Positions 37,578-47,700 of a DNA stretch of 64,000 nucleotides are shown one piece after another (the stretch's first letter is position 1; each line of letters opens with the position of its first letter). The DNA is from Tritrichomonas musculus (Eukaryota; Parabasalia; Tritrichomonadida; Tritrichomonadidae). The position numbers and the translations under genes were made by a program. The stretch covers positions 620,001-684,000 of the forward strand of contig JAPFFF010000019.1 in assembly GCA_039105265.1 (NCBI GenBank), in the 5' to 3' direction. The notes under the pieces were generated by a model. It did no database searches. It was not told where the DNA came from and was given only the letters and a program-made list of their open reading frames with translations.

Positions 37578-40500
37578 TTATTGCTCTTCTTTTTTCTTTC
37601 CAGGGGATGGTGGTGCTTTAGCTTTTAATGGCTTCTTCTTCTTTGGATTCTTTTGTTCTTGTTTTTCAGAGATTAATTTAGCTGGTCTTGGGTTAGTAAT
37701 AAATTCTTTTCTTCCTCTTAATTTCTTTGGATGAACTTCTTCATCGAGTAATTCATTTTCATCATTATTGTTTTCATTTTCATCATCGTTTTCATCAAGA
37801 AGTTCTAATTCGTTAGCTGGTTCATTTTCCTGATTTAATGGCTCTTCTTGATCTAACTCTTGCTGATCTTCTCCTTGTTCGTTGTTAAATTCATCTTGAT
37901 CTTTAGAATCTTGTGGTTCTTCTTCATTTTTTTCGTTATTTATTTCTTCTTCAAGATTGATTTCACGTTCTAAAATTTCGTTTGGTGCATCAAGGTCATT
38001 TTCATCGTTTGATTTACATTGGATCTCAACATCGAGGTATTCACGGCCTGGCTGTTCAAATACTAATAATTGAGTAATATGATAACCTCTTTCAGTACCA
38101 CTGTGTAATAATTCTTCATTTTGCGATTCTGGTTCATTTGCTTGTTGTTCTTCTTGTTCATCAAGAAGTACTGCACGTTCTTGAATTTCATGTTGTGAGG
38201 CTTCAGAGTTGCTTTTATGCTTTTCTGATTCATGCTCGGATTCTGTCTTGTGTTCAGAGTGGATATTCTCGCCTTCTTCTTCTTCCTCTTCAACTTCAAT
38301 CAATTCAGGTTTATGCTCAGATTCATGTTCAGATTCTGTATTATGTTTAGATGATCTGTGATCTGATTGATGTGGCTCAGATTCATGTTGAGATAGGTGT
38401 TCGGATTCTGTATTATGCTTAGATGATCTATGATCTGATTGATGAGGCTCAGATTCATTTTCGGATAAATGCTCTGATTCATGTTGGGACAAGTGTTCGG
38501 ATTCAGTATTATGTTTAGATGATCTGTGATCTGATTGATGAGGTTCAGATTCATTTTCGGATAAATGCTCTGATTCATGTTGGGATAAGTGCTCGGATTC
38601 AGTATTATGTTTAGATGATCTGTGATCTGATTGGTGCTCTGATTCGTGCTCAGATTTATGCTCTGATTCATGTTGGGATAAGTGTTCAGATTCTGTATTA
38701 TGTTTAGATGATCTGTGATCTGATTGGTGTGGCTCAGATTCATGTTGAGATAAGTGCTCGGATTCATGTTCTGATTTGTGCTCTGATTCATGCTCTGATT
38801 TGTGTTCTGATAAATGTTCAGATTCTGGTTGGTGCTCAGATTCATGTTGAGATAAGTGCTCGGATTCATGTTCAGATCTGTGTTCAGATTCATGCTCAGA
38901 TCTGTGTTCTGATAAGTGTTCTGATTCTGGCTGGTGCTCAGATTCATGTTCTGATTTGTGCTCTGATTCATGCTCTGATTTATGTTCTGATAAATGTTCA
39001 GATTCATGCTCAGATTTGTGTTCGGATTCGTGTTCAGATTTATGCTCTGATTCATGCTCTGATTTATGTTCTGATAAGTGCTCAGATTCGGGTTGATGTT
39101 CAGATTCATGTTCAGATTTGTGTTCGGATTCGTGTTCAGATTTATGCTCTGATTCATGCTCTGATTGATGTTCAGGTTCTGTATTGTGCTCAGATTGCCT
39201 TTCTTCTTCATTTAGATGATCAGATAAATTAACTTCACGTTCTATAACTTCTGGCTTATCTGAGTGAGACTTTTCGGAATGCTTGTCTGATTGTGATTTT
39301 TGGTCTTGCTCTGAAAGTTCTCCATTATTACTAGCATCCTTATCTTCAGAAAGTGATACGTTCTCTTCAGAGTGAATATCTTCGTTTTCTTGTTCATGGT
39401 TACTTTCATTTTGAGCATCAGCATCTTCAGAAAGTTCTTGATTTTCTTCAGATTGAGACTTTTCTTTTTCTTGTTCATTTTCTGCTTCTTCATGCAAATC
39501 GTGTTCTCCTTCTTCACTTTCCTTTTCTTTATTGACTGCATTGTCATTTTCTGGTGTAGCAGACAGTTGGCCATTTTCTTCGTCACTTGCTCGTTCACTT
39601 GAAAAGTTATCTTCATGAATTGGATTTTCTTTTTGTTCAACTTCTTGATGCTTTTCTTCATTTTCTTGAGCTTTATCTTCATCATCTGATTCTGAAAGTA
39701 GTTTCTCGTTAGATGCTTCTGCACCTTTTTCTTCTTCATCTATATTTTCATCAAGTTGATCAACCTTTTCCTTGTCTGGTGGATTTTCAAACACAAATTT
39801 ATCTTCTTCATCTACATTTTCATTTAATTTTTCATTTAATGTTTCAATTGAATCATCGTTTTCATTTTCTTCAAGTTCAATAGCTCTTTCATGGATTTCG
39901 TCAAGAACATTATTATCTTTTGAGTCTGTTGTATCAACATGAATTACATAGTCATAAAGATCTTTGTTTCTGACAAAAGATAATGATAGTGTAGAAATGT
40001 TCGAATCTGAATTTTGAGAGCTTTCAATATTGCACGAAAATCCTGTCCAGATTTCAGTAATAAACTCGAAAAAGTGAGGATCGGATAAAAGTTTTGAGAA
40101 TAAAGTTGAGGCTAGTTTAATGCCTTTGAAAGTTTTTTCTTCGCATTTATCTGATCGATTGAGTGTTGAAAGATCTGAAGGCTTATTAGTATCATCAAAA
40201 AGCGAGTAATTTATCATTGACCTGAATTTATTAAAGAGATCAATGAGGAAATCAAAATCGTCAACTGGATTTTTTGAACTTGAAATAGGCCTAAAAGTCC
40301 TCTTAAAAATCCTGAGAGGAATTTGTGGGGGTGAAAATGCAGCAAGAATGACAACTACAACTTTTCCTGATTTCGTCATATCTGCAGCGGCACCAATAGA
40401 ATTGATGCATTCATCTCTAAATTTGCTTGCATAATTGCTTTGAAGAATTTGAACTACTGATTTAAAAGATTCTTCTTCACCAGAGTTACTATCAATGAAA

Positions 40501-40754
40501 TGTAAAGGTGCTGGTGAAACAAATGAAACCTCGAAAAACCGTCTTTTGTCGTGAAACAGTGCTTGTCTATCTCCTTCATTGGCCCTTATGTCTTTGACGA
40601 CATGCTTCAAAAAGTCGGTAGCATGCTTGCGAGCTACGGTGTAAAGATCCTTTTGAAACTCTAAATCAGGTGTGTCAATACCCCTGATTTGCCTTATTTC
40701 TTGAAATAGTTTATATTCGAGTTTGTTAATGTCAAGAGTTTCCTCTTTGCTCAT
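37578..40754 (-). CDS. Acidic protein with Ser-Glu-His tandem repeats
   Basis: The product has 1058 residues. Residues ~1-290 look folded (LEYKLFQEIRQIRG ... LYTVARKHATDFLKHVV ... VVVVILAAFSPPQIPLRIFK). The opening helix and the HA.DFLKH segment faintly recall CAP/SCP domains, but I do not claim that. Residues ~300-510 are Glu/Asn/Asp-rich. Residues ~515-820 are tandem (H)ESEHKSEHESEHLSEHKSEH-type repeats, partly in longer units containing PHQSDHRSSKHNTESEHLSQ. The C-terminus is acidic and then basic (KLRGRKEFI ... PPSPGKKKEEQ). The Ser-Glu-His periodicity could bind metal ions or be heavily phosphorylated; that is inference. A CTTTTTGAA motif begins 34 nt upstream of the start. Confidence 0.75.
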   Translation of the reverse strand: MSKEETLDINKLEYKLFQEIRQIRGIDTPDLEFQKDLYTVARKHATDFLKHVVKDIRANEGDRQALFHDKRRFFEVSFVSPAPLHFIDSNSGEEESFKSVVQILQSNYASKFRDECINSIGAAADMTKSGKVVVVILAAFSPPQIPLRIFKRTFRPISSSKNPVDDFDFLIDLFNKFRSMINYSLFDDTNKPSDLSTLNRSDKCEEKTFKGIKLASTLFSKLLSDPHFFEFITEIWTGFSCNIESSQNSDSNISTLSLSFVRNKDLYDYVIHVDTTDSKDNNVLDEIHERAIELEENENDDSIETLNEKLNENVDEEDKFVFENPPDKEKVDQLDENIDEEEKGAEASNEKLLSESDDEDKAQENEEKHQEVEQKENPIHEDNFSSERASDEENGQLSATPENDNAVNKEKESEEGEHDLHEEAENEQEKEKSQSEENQELSEDADAQNESNHEQENEDIHSEENVSLSEDKDASNNGELSEQDQKSQSDKHSEKSHSDKPEVIEREVNLSDHLNEEERQSEHNTEPEHQSEHESEHKSEHESEHKSEHESEHQPESEHLSEHKSEHESEHKSEHESEHKSEHESEHLSEHKSEHESEHKSEHESEHQPESEHLSEHRSEHESEHRSEHESEHLSQHESEHQPESEHLSEHKSEHESEHKSEHESEHLSQHESEPHQSDHRSSKHNTESEHLSQHESEHKSEHESEHQSDHRSSKHNTESEHLSQHESEHLSENESEPHQSDHRSSKHNTESEHLSQHESEHLSENESEPHQSDHRSSKHNTESEHLSQHESEPHQSDHRSSKHNTESEHESEHKPELIEVEEEEEEGENIHSEHKTESEHESEKHKSNSEASQHEIQERAVLLDEQEEQQANEPESQNEELLHSGTERGYHITQLLVFEQPGREYLDVEIQCKSNDENDLDAPNEILEREINLEEEINNEKNEEEPQDSKDQDEFNNEQGEDQQELDQEEPLNQENEPANELELLDENDDENENNNDENELLDEEVHPKKLRGRKEFITNPRPAKLISEKQEQKNPKKKKPLKAKAPPSPGKKKEEQ
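38300..39200 (-). repeat. Coding SEH/SEHESEHK tandem-repeat array
   Basis: A 12-bp (SEHE/SEHK) register is nested in longer units of ~100 bp that carry a DHRSSKHNTESEH segment, repeated four to five times with near identity. Confidence 0.85.
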
Positions 40755-41557
40755 TTTAGATTGTGTTATTCTAAAAAAAAGAGTTATTCAAAAAGCCAGA
40801 TTCTTTCTTTCAAATGCTATGAAATTTTGACTTAACATTTTTACAAATCATTCAAAATAACGGCCTATTATGTGAGGTGGATTTGAATATATTTATAAAA
40901 AATGAGATTAACGTACTTTTTTTATTCTTCGTATTCGTTAGAATTGGGGAAAAAGTATTTAAAAATTAAACATGTTTATTATAATAAAAATCAAATAAAG
41001 ATAATTTTTTAATATGATAAAAAAAAATCTTTAATATAGTAACTATCTTTAATAGAGTAACTTTTTTGTATGCAATTTACCAGAAAATATAATGGTATTG
41101 CAATCTTAATTATGATTAAGCTAATCTTTATAAATGTTATTTCTTTATATAAAAATTAATCATTAAAATTAAAATTTAAACTGTGTACACAGATTTGGAA
41201 ATAAAATTAAAATTTAAACTGCAGTTTAAATTTAATAAAAAAATAACAATACTTATCCAGTTCTCCAAAGATTATTTAAATCAATTTCATTGAAATGAGT
41301 ATGTTCTTGATTTCAAATAGTAAAAGTCGATATTGGCTAGATGAATAAAAATGTTGATATTTGAAATCCACTTTTATTGATATATATTGATTTCAGAATG
41401 AATTACAAATGAAAACAATTTATGATTAAAAATTTAGGTTTTTTTCTTATTATTAGTTGCCATTTTACATTAATAAAAATAATGATTGACTATAATTAAA
41501 TGGTAAGTTTATATATATACATAACACTATACAAATAATTAAATTTCCAACAAATAT
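40755..41557. other. 803-bp AT-rich spacer
   Basis: There is a short direct repeat aaattaaaatttaaactg (about 41168-41184 and 41204-41221), the second copy followed by a small palindrome aaactgcagttt. No ORF or RNA gene is seen. Confidence 0.5.
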
Positions 41558-42730
41558 TCATTCTTCTGATTCATAAATTTCAGAATATTGTCTGCGGACT
41601 CTTATTTCAGATAAATCTTCTTCTCCTTCTGCTTCTTCTTCCTCTTCTTCTTCTTCCTCATAATCATAATCAAATTCTCCATTTTCTCCCAAAACGAAAG
41701 GATTTGAAGTCATTTCAAGATCATTAATATATTCTCCTTCATCATACATACCATTTAACAAATCAACTGAAACTTCAATGAAAATCACTTTTCGTGATGT
41801 AATCAAAAAAATTAGTATCGAATTTTTGAATTGACAATAATCTGCAAAAATTGATTTAAAAGATACAATTGGGCACTTTATCCTACCAGGAAGTGCAAAC
41901 TGAATTCCCTTTTTTTTATCATTGATGTTTGCAATTGCGATTTGCCTTCCGTAGCAAAGAGAGATTGCCCAGTCATCAAGTACTGTACAAAGCCTAACAG
42001 CAAACATTCCTATTGCACTTCCATGAATAATGTGAAAGACAACATTACGGTCGTTTTTTTGAATAATAGCAATTCTATTTTCTTTAGTAATAAAAAAATC
42101 TGAAACATGGTTAGAATTATAGAAAGTATTCACTTGGCCATTGACACAGTAATCAAGGGAATTATTTCTAAATATTAAAATACCATCTAAGAATGTGGCA
42201 ATACGAGTTGCCTGTGTGTTTTGCTCAAATAAAATTTCAGGCTTCATTTCCTCTGAAATTCTGAAAATAAAAATAGCATTTGGTGTCATAACTGCAAAAC
42301 ATCCAGAACTTTTCAGACCACACATCGAAAAATGTGCTTTTTTTACTACTCCACTAATATTTGGAATTGAAAAGGTTTTGACGACACTTTGCATTGCTGA
42401 CGAAATTAAAATAAATTTATTTTCTATACTAAAAACGAGCCAATAAATTTCTTCTTTATTTGATAGATTTGGTACATTAACTTCATGAAAGGATTCTGAG
42501 AAAGATGAAAAACTCATTCTAATTTTGCAAGCAGATAGAATTTCACAAGTATGCTTATATTTCATATGAAAAAGTCCCATTAATCCACGATTTTGGTTAT
42601 TCGGAGCTGTAATAAATAAAGATTTGTTTGACATAAATAGAAGGTTACTATCAATCTTGAATACATCAAGAGCACTTACACGAAAATGAAGTCTGATATA
42701 TCCGTATATTGCTGGTGCCTTTTTTCTCAT
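41558..42730 (-). CDS. Unknown protein, beta-rich with acidic C-terminus
   Basis: The product has 390 residues; family not recognised. Residues ~20-335 show regularly spaced beta-strand-like segments (LFMSNKSLFITAPN, IYWLVFSIENKFILIS, CFAVMTPNAIFIFRI, QIAIANINDKKKGIQFALPG, ILIFLITSRKVIFIEV). This suggests a WD40-like propeller that has lost the WD motifs. The C-terminus has a run of acidic residues (DYDYEEEEEEEEEAEGEED). The start is the first Met. A CTTTTTGAA motif lies about 46 nt upstream. It may be a nucleoporin- or trafficking-type propeller; this is a guess from shape only. Confidence 0.7.
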   Translation of the reverse strand: MRKKAPAIYGYIRLHFRVSALDVFKIDSNLLFMSNKSLFITAPNNQNRGLMGLFHMKYKHTCEILSACKIRMSFSSFSESFHEVNVPNLSNKEEIYWLVFSIENKFILISSAMQSVVKTFSIPNISGVVKKAHFSMCGLKSSGCFAVMTPNAIFIFRISEEMKPEILFEQNTQATRIATFLDGILIFRNNSLDYCVNGQVNTFYNSNHVSDFFITKENRIAIIQKNDRNVVFHIIHGSAIGMFAVRLCTVLDDWAISLCYGRQIAIANINDKKKGIQFALPGRIKCPIVSFKSIFADYCQFKNSILIFLITSRKVIFIEVSVDLLNGMYDEGEYINDLEMTSNPFVLGENGEFDYDYEEEEEEEEEAEGEEDLSEIRVRRQYSEIYESEE

Positions 42731-43054
42731 CTTTTATTTGGCAATTTTAATGCTAAAGGCACATAAATCTTAGTATTCAAAAAGTACATAGAAACAAAAA
42801 TTTAATTTTTATAATAAATCCAAAACAAATATTATGACAATATAATTAAGATATTTATTCATTAAAGAGTTTCATTAAAAAAATTTCAAAAAGAGTTATG
42901 CTTTTGAATTTTTCAATTAAATCTCAAATATACTCAATTATTTTGAATGATGAAACAGAAAATAAAAAATAAATATATCCATATTAACATTGACTTTTTT
43001 ATTTAAATAAAATTACAACAATTACCAAAACCTCTAAAATATTTTTCATTTTAC
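42731..43054. other. Intergenic spacer
   Basis: This 324-bp AT-rich stretch contains the CTTTTTGAA motif of the upstream-facing gene (near 42776) and a further TCAAAAAG at about 42890. No gene is seen. Confidence 0.5.
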
Positions 43055-44191
43055 TTACTTCTTCTTCTTTTTTCCACCTTTTGGCTTTGGTAAAGGCCCT
43101 CGCAAACGATTTCTCAAGACGTATAATACCTTTAATTTATTCATAAATGATACTTGCTGAGAATAAATTTCAATTTGGCGAGCCCTTTCTTCACTTCTTA
43201 CAAGCTCTAATTTCAAAAGTTTATCACTTTCTTCTTTCTTTGGTTTGAGAATTGTATATTCAGTCGTTGCCTTTTCAATTCTATCTGTTAAGTTATTGAA
43301 TTCTCTCGTTTTGTCATTTGATTCAGTATCATATTTTTCTGTCCAATATTTAGTTTCTTCATTTATTTTGGCTCTCCTTCTCTGAAAGTAAGCTTTTGTT
43401 TCTGCATGAACTCTTTGCTCATTATTTGATTCATACTTAGCTGCTTTTAATTGCTTGGTTAATTTACCTTGGGCGATTTGATTCATCTTCATAATGGCTG
43501 CCATACGTGCGTTTCTTTCATCATCTCGTTTAGCCTTTTCAGCTTCATTTTCACTTTGTTTTTGAACCAAAATTTCTTTTTGTTCTTTAATTTGAGTGTC
43601 TAGAGTTTCTATCTTTCGTTGCATTTCTTGCTCAGTTTTTTGAATTTGCTGACTTAGTTCTTCAATTTGCCTTTGCATTTCTTTATCTTGCTGTATAACT
43701 TGCATCATGTTTTCGTAATGCTCCTTTTTCTTATTTGTTGCTTGTGCTATCCCAACAAATGTTCTCTTATCAAGCAATTCTGCTCGAAAGCTTTCAAATA
43801 ATGTGATTAGTTCCGTACGAAGATTTTGTATCTTCATCAAGTTTTCAGAAACGTTTGGAGATTCTCGAAGACGTTTACATAAATCACATGTAAGTTCTTG
43901 AAGTTCACGCGCTTGCTTCTCAATTGCTTCTTGATTTTGCTTATATCGTGTTTTATTTGACAAAGATTTTAATTCACTTCTTTGCTTAACGAGTCGTTCA
44001 TAGTTTGCTTCGCATTTTTTTTGTTGTTCAATTATTTGCGCAACTGTATCACCGAGGATATTTGATAGCTCATCACGTTGCGTAATAACATTAGGAGTCA
44101 AACTTTGAAGAACTCGAAGACGATCAAGGCAATCTTCAACAGCACCAGCAACGCAGATAGCTTCAAGAGGTTGAAGTTGACACTGCGTCAT
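43055..44191 (-). CDS. DRC9/IQCG-like coiled-coil protein (nexin-dynein regulatory complex)
   Basis: The product has 378 residues, nearly all helical coiled coil. The stretch YWTEKYDTESNDKTREFNNL followed by T.RIEKA matches the conserved LWMEKYDKDTEMKQNELNAL block of IQCG/DRC9. The preceding RVHAETKAYFQRRRAKINEE fits as well. The C-terminus ends in a basic tail (GPLPKPKGGKKKKK) as in many DRC9 proteins. The IQ calmodulin-binding motif usually found just before that tail is not evident (LKVLYVLRNRLRG stands in its place). DRC9 is part of the nexin-dynein regulatory complex that links axonemal doublets and tunes flagellar beating. This fits a flagellated organism. A related coiled-coil axonemal protein such as DRC10 is the main alternative. 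Confidence 0.65.
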   Translation of the reverse strand: MTQCQLQPLEAICVAGAVEDCLDRLRVLQSLTPNVITQRDELSNILGDTVAQIIEQQKKCEANYERLVKQRSELKSLSNKTRYKQNQEAIEKQARELQELTCDLCKRLRESPNVSENLMKIQNLRTELITLFESFRAELLDKRTFVGIAQATNKKKEHYENMMQVIQQDKEMQRQIEELSQQIQKTEQEMQRKIETLDTQIKEQKEILVQKQSENEAEKAKRDDERNARMAAIMKMNQIAQGKLTKQLKAAKYESNNEQRVHAETKAYFQRRRAKINEETKYWTEKYDTESNDKTREFNNLTDRIEKATTEYTILKPKKEESDKLLKLELVRSEERARQIEIYSQQVSFMNKLKVLYVLRNRLRGPLPKPKGGKKKKK

Positions 44192-44354
44192 AATTCTGAA
44201 AAAACGCTCGTTATTTAAACCAATAACGTACGTTGATTTTGAAAAGTGACGAAAAAATTAAATTTCATTTTCCTCATTAAATACATAACAGCTATTTGGA
44301 TATATGAATGCTTCTATATTTTTACATAATTAACAATATATATATATATAAATA

Positions 44355-45596
44355 TTAATCAGTTATTCCTGCCACATAGCTACGCTTTGCACATCTTAAG
44401 TCAGATTTAGAAAATCCGTATAAAAGAAAAGATTTAATATGCTTAAATGTTCCATCGATTGAAAAGTGAGTATAATACATACTTTTGATTTTTCTTCGCA
44501 TTTGCGTAATTTCTGATACAGGTGTATTTTTGATTTGATCAATTGTTTCATTGAGACGTGATACATTTGTAATAATTGAAAAATCACTCCAATTAATTGA
44601 GTTATAATAGGGTAACCAGATGATATCATTATACACATAAACTGGTACTCTCCCTGTTTGAAGGATTTCTGATAATCTGTAAGAACTTCGGCCATAACCT
44701 CGAGGTGCACATACAAATTTGGCTTGGTCATATTGAATTCTAAAATTAGTATATTTGTTTAAGTATTTAAATTTTTTACCTAGCATTTTAGAATAGTTAG
44801 CAATTATATATTGCCTGATTTTATATCTATATGTTCCGACAAACATAAGGTCATATTCATAATTTTCATTGATCGGATAATCATTTGGACTTAATTCTTT
44901 CATAAACATAAGTATTGGAATATGCCCTCTTCCTCCACTTGAAATGATTAGAAGATTGTCAGGAAGAATTCTTCTTTGCTCATCTCTTCCTTCAATTCCA
45001 GCACTGTTAGAACTTAAAGTAATGTAAAAGTAATCTATTTGCAATAATTCAATGATTTTGTCACGCCAAGTAATATACAAACTACTATTGGTGATCCACA
45101 TTTGAGACCAAGGAACGAATAATGGAATAAAAGGACCAAAAATATGAAAATCTTCATTTTCCATTTTATTCCATATATCCTCAAGCCATGGACCACAAAA
45201 TCCGGACCAACAATGGTGACTCATCTTCTTTGGAATAATTTTTTGAATTTCATCATTAATCCATTTTGTGTGATATTTTCTTTCTTCAAAAGATTTGCTC
45301 ATAAAAATATCAGTATTTGAATTAGATCCAACACATTCAATCGCATCTTTAAGTATATTACTATAGTCATATTCTATTTTAGTATTTTTAATTTCTTCTG
45401 TTTTCTCAACTTCAATACTACTATTGGTTTTGTTGTCTTCTAAAGTGAGCTGGTTTGTAATATCATTTTTTGTTGAACCGAATGAAAAAAGCAATAAATA
45501 AAACATTATAGCAATAATAAAGGAAATAACCAATATTTTCATCAAATAAAATGCACGAGATGAAGATTTGTGATGTAGGTAATCTCGTTTTTTCAT
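44355..45596 (-). CDS. Exostosin-family glycosyltransferase (GT47-like), type II membrane protein
   Basis: The product has 413 residues. A short basic cytoplasmic tail (MKKRDYLHHKSSSR) precedes one transmembrane segment at ~16-40 (FYLMKILVISFIIAIMFYLL), giving a type II Golgi topology. The luminal domain carries the exostosin pattern: NLLIISSGGRGHIPILMFM, DLMFVGTYRYKIRQ, then FVCAPRGYGRSSYRLSEILQ and TGRVPVYVYNDIIWLPY, where the Glu of SEIL and the following G-x-[VI]-P motif are diagnostic. Exostosin-like enzymes transfer sugars to glycans; substrate unknown. Several potential N-glycosylation sites (NKTNSS, NSSLY) fit a luminal position. The start is immediately before the membrane anchor. 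Confidence 0.88.
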   Translation of the reverse strand: MKKRDYLHHKSSSRAFYLMKILVISFIIAIMFYLLLFSFGSTKNDITNQLTLEDNKTNSSIEVEKTEEIKNTKIEYDYSNILKDAIECVGSNSNTDIFMSKSFEERKYHTKWINDEIQKIIPKKMSHHCWSGFCGPWLEDIWNKMENEDFHIFGPFIPLFVPWSQMWITNSSLYITWRDKIIELLQIDYFYITLSSNSAGIEGRDEQRRILPDNLLIISSGGRGHIPILMFMKELSPNDYPINENYEYDLMFVGTYRYKIRQYIIANYSKMLGKKFKYLNKYTNFRIQYDQAKFVCAPRGYGRSSYRLSEILQTGRVPVYVYNDIIWLPYYNSINWSDFSIITNVSRLNETIDQIKNTPVSEITQMRRKIKSMYYTHFSIDGTFKHIKSFLLYGFSKSDLRCAKRSYVAGITD

Positions 45597-45865
45597 TCTA
45601 ATTGAATTTTGTTAGGTTCTCATTCAATTTTTTTTTTCAAATTGAACAACAAAGATTACAAAAAAGATTCTATATCTCATTAATTCTTTTAATTATACGC
45701 ATCTTTTATAAATCAAAAACACAAAAGAAACCATTTGTTTACAAATGAAATTAAGGATAATACGAATTTAATATATATATATAATAATATACTCCTAAAT
45801 GGAGAGACAAATAGATCATTAATAAAAATATATATCATTTCTTACAAGGTTAAATAATAATAACC

Positions 45866-47641
45866 TTAAGAATACTTCATTTTCAGAATTCCTTCTCTCT
45901 TCTTTTGCTGCTTTTGTACCGCGCTTAAAGATTTCATCTTATTTTGGCCTGATCCAGACCTGAATCTAGTTAATCTGAATGGTTTGTTCTTTAGTTTTTC
46001 TTTATTTGAAAATCCTGCTGTTTTATCGGCCATCCTATCGTGATATTTATGTTCACGCTGACCTTCTCTTGTTACTTCAATCCTTTCTTCTCTTGTAGCT
46101 TTATGAACCTTGGATGCTCCTTCAAGAAGTGTTTCTTCATCCACTTCAGATTTTTCTTCATTATCACTTTCATCATCATCATCTCCTTTTTCTTTGACTC
46201 TCATTTTTTGGAATTCTTCTTGAGTAATTGGCCTGACCATTGCAACATCACCAATTCCAGGAATAGTTGATACAACTTTTTGTTCTCCATAGGCGAGAAC
46301 TTTTTTACCTTCATCACCTTCGATTTCATCTTCATTGCCTTCTTCATTTTCTTTGTCAGGCTTACCACGCTCTCTTTTTGGAAGGAGATCTGGATTTACT
46401 TCCCTGAAAAGTTGAATAATACTTCTGGCTGCCATAACAACTCCTTTAACACTCATCTTCTTGTATTGACAGAGATCAGATAACATTGTTTCCGTCATTC
46501 CATGCGGATTCCTGGCGCAAATTTCACGTATCGTATTTAAGCCAACAACGATAATTTCTTCATTAAGATGCTCGGCAACAAATCTATCTGCAATATTTCT
46601 GATCAAATCCTCAAGAAGCTCTGGAGATGTAAGTGGATGAACTGCACTTGCAACAATAGCTAGAAGACGTGTAATCTCATCATAGGAAGGTCTAATAAAT
46701 CGTGATGCCCAGTTGAAAAATGAATCAAAATCAAGTTGAAACGTGGATATTATCTTAGATAATAATGACATGGCTCGGAGTTGTGATTCACGTGATTTAA
46801 ATACTTTGGCATTTTCTGGTGCCGAAAGTAAAGAAAATAATCGAATAGCAAATTTTTGTGGATCATTAATGAATGAAATAACTTGAACTGGTTCTTGAGG
46901 AAGTGGAACTTTTGTTTTTTTAATTTTTTCTAGCTTCTTTTCAAGGCTTTTTGATGATTTATTAACTTTAAGAGATAATTCTGCCTTCTTTTTTGCTTCT
47001 TCAAGATCAACTTCAGCTGTATCACGTGGCAAATATGGATCAAGGAAAAATGAAATAATTGAATTAATAACACGAGAATCAGAACTACTAAGACAACGTG
47101 CAATGAAGTTAATTGTCTTTAAATCTTCTTTATTTTCTTTGTGGAAAATATCAATAATTAATTGGAGCGTTTTGAATGATATTCTGGAATCGTAATCAGG
47201 GCCTGTGAATTTTTGTAGTTCTTTCATTGTATTGTTTGTTTGATGAAATGGGAGTTCTCGAATGAAATGACCAAAAATGCATCGTCTGACCTCTTTATCA
47301 TTTAACTTAAATAATGGAATTAATTTATTAATTGCATCGCATGTACTAATAACTTCTTTGTTATGAAGAACCATAACTGCTTGAACTAATTGAATGCGAA
47401 GATCATGAGGAAGCGATTCGGGATGTGTTTCGAGAAATGAGCAAACTCTATCGGCAAATTGTTTCGCTAGACTAGGATGATGATTGATAATGTGTGAAAG
47501 ATCATACAATAATTTTTTAAAATTTTTATTGATTTCTTTTGGCTGGTCAATATAAAGATCAAGCAAACGTGTAAACTCTTCGTATGATGCCCTAATTTCT
47601 TCAATATGATCTCCAGGATCTCTGAAAACAAAGTCTTGCAT
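45866..47641 (-). CDS. SDA1: SDA1 homologue (ribosome biogenesis)
   Basis: The product has 591 residues from the Met at 47641 (MQDFVFRDPGDHIEEIRASY). The frame extends eight residues upstream, but this start is preferred. The N-terminal ~360 residues match the NUC130/3NT region of SDA1 (QFADRVCSFLETHP, LRIQLVQAVMVLHNK, LIPLFKLNDKEVRRCIFGHF). The middle and C-terminal parts match the SDA1 domain (IVVVGLNTIREICARNPHGM, YKKMSVKGVVMAARSIIQLF). The tail is acidic then basic (DDDDESDNEEKSE ... NKMKSLSAVQKQQKKREGIL). Sda1 is a nuclear factor needed for 60S pre-ribosome maturation and export in yeast. Yeast SDA1 is ~767 residues; this one is shorter mainly in the linker. Confidence 0.88.
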   Translation of the reverse strand: MQDFVFRDPGDHIEEIRASYEEFTRLLDLYIDQPKEINKNFKKLLYDLSHIINHHPSLAKQFADRVCSFLETHPESLPHDLRIQLVQAVMVLHNKEVISTCDAINKLIPLFKLNDKEVRRCIFGHFIRELPFHQTNNTMKELQKFTGPDYDSRISFKTLQLIIDIFHKENKEDLKTINFIARCLSSSDSRVINSIISFFLDPYLPRDTAEVDLEEAKKKAELSLKVNKSSKSLEKKLEKIKKTKVPLPQEPVQVISFINDPQKFAIRLFSLLSAPENAKVFKSRESQLRAMSLLSKIISTFQLDFDSFFNWASRFIRPSYDEITRLLAIVASAVHPLTSPELLEDLIRNIADRFVAEHLNEEIIVVGLNTIREICARNPHGMTETMLSDLCQYKKMSVKGVVMAARSIIQLFREVNPDLLPKRERGKPDKENEEGNEDEIEGDEGKKVLAYGEQKVVSTIPGIGDVAMVRPITQEEFQKMRVKEKGDDDDESDNEEKSEVDEETLLEGASKVHKATREERIEVTREGQREHKYHDRMADKTAGFSNKEKLKNKPFRLTRFRSGSGQNKMKSLSAVQKQQKKREGILKMKYS

Positions 47642-47700
47642 GATTTTGAGTTTTGTGTGATACAATCAATTCAATTTTAAAAATTTCATTGAGATTATTT

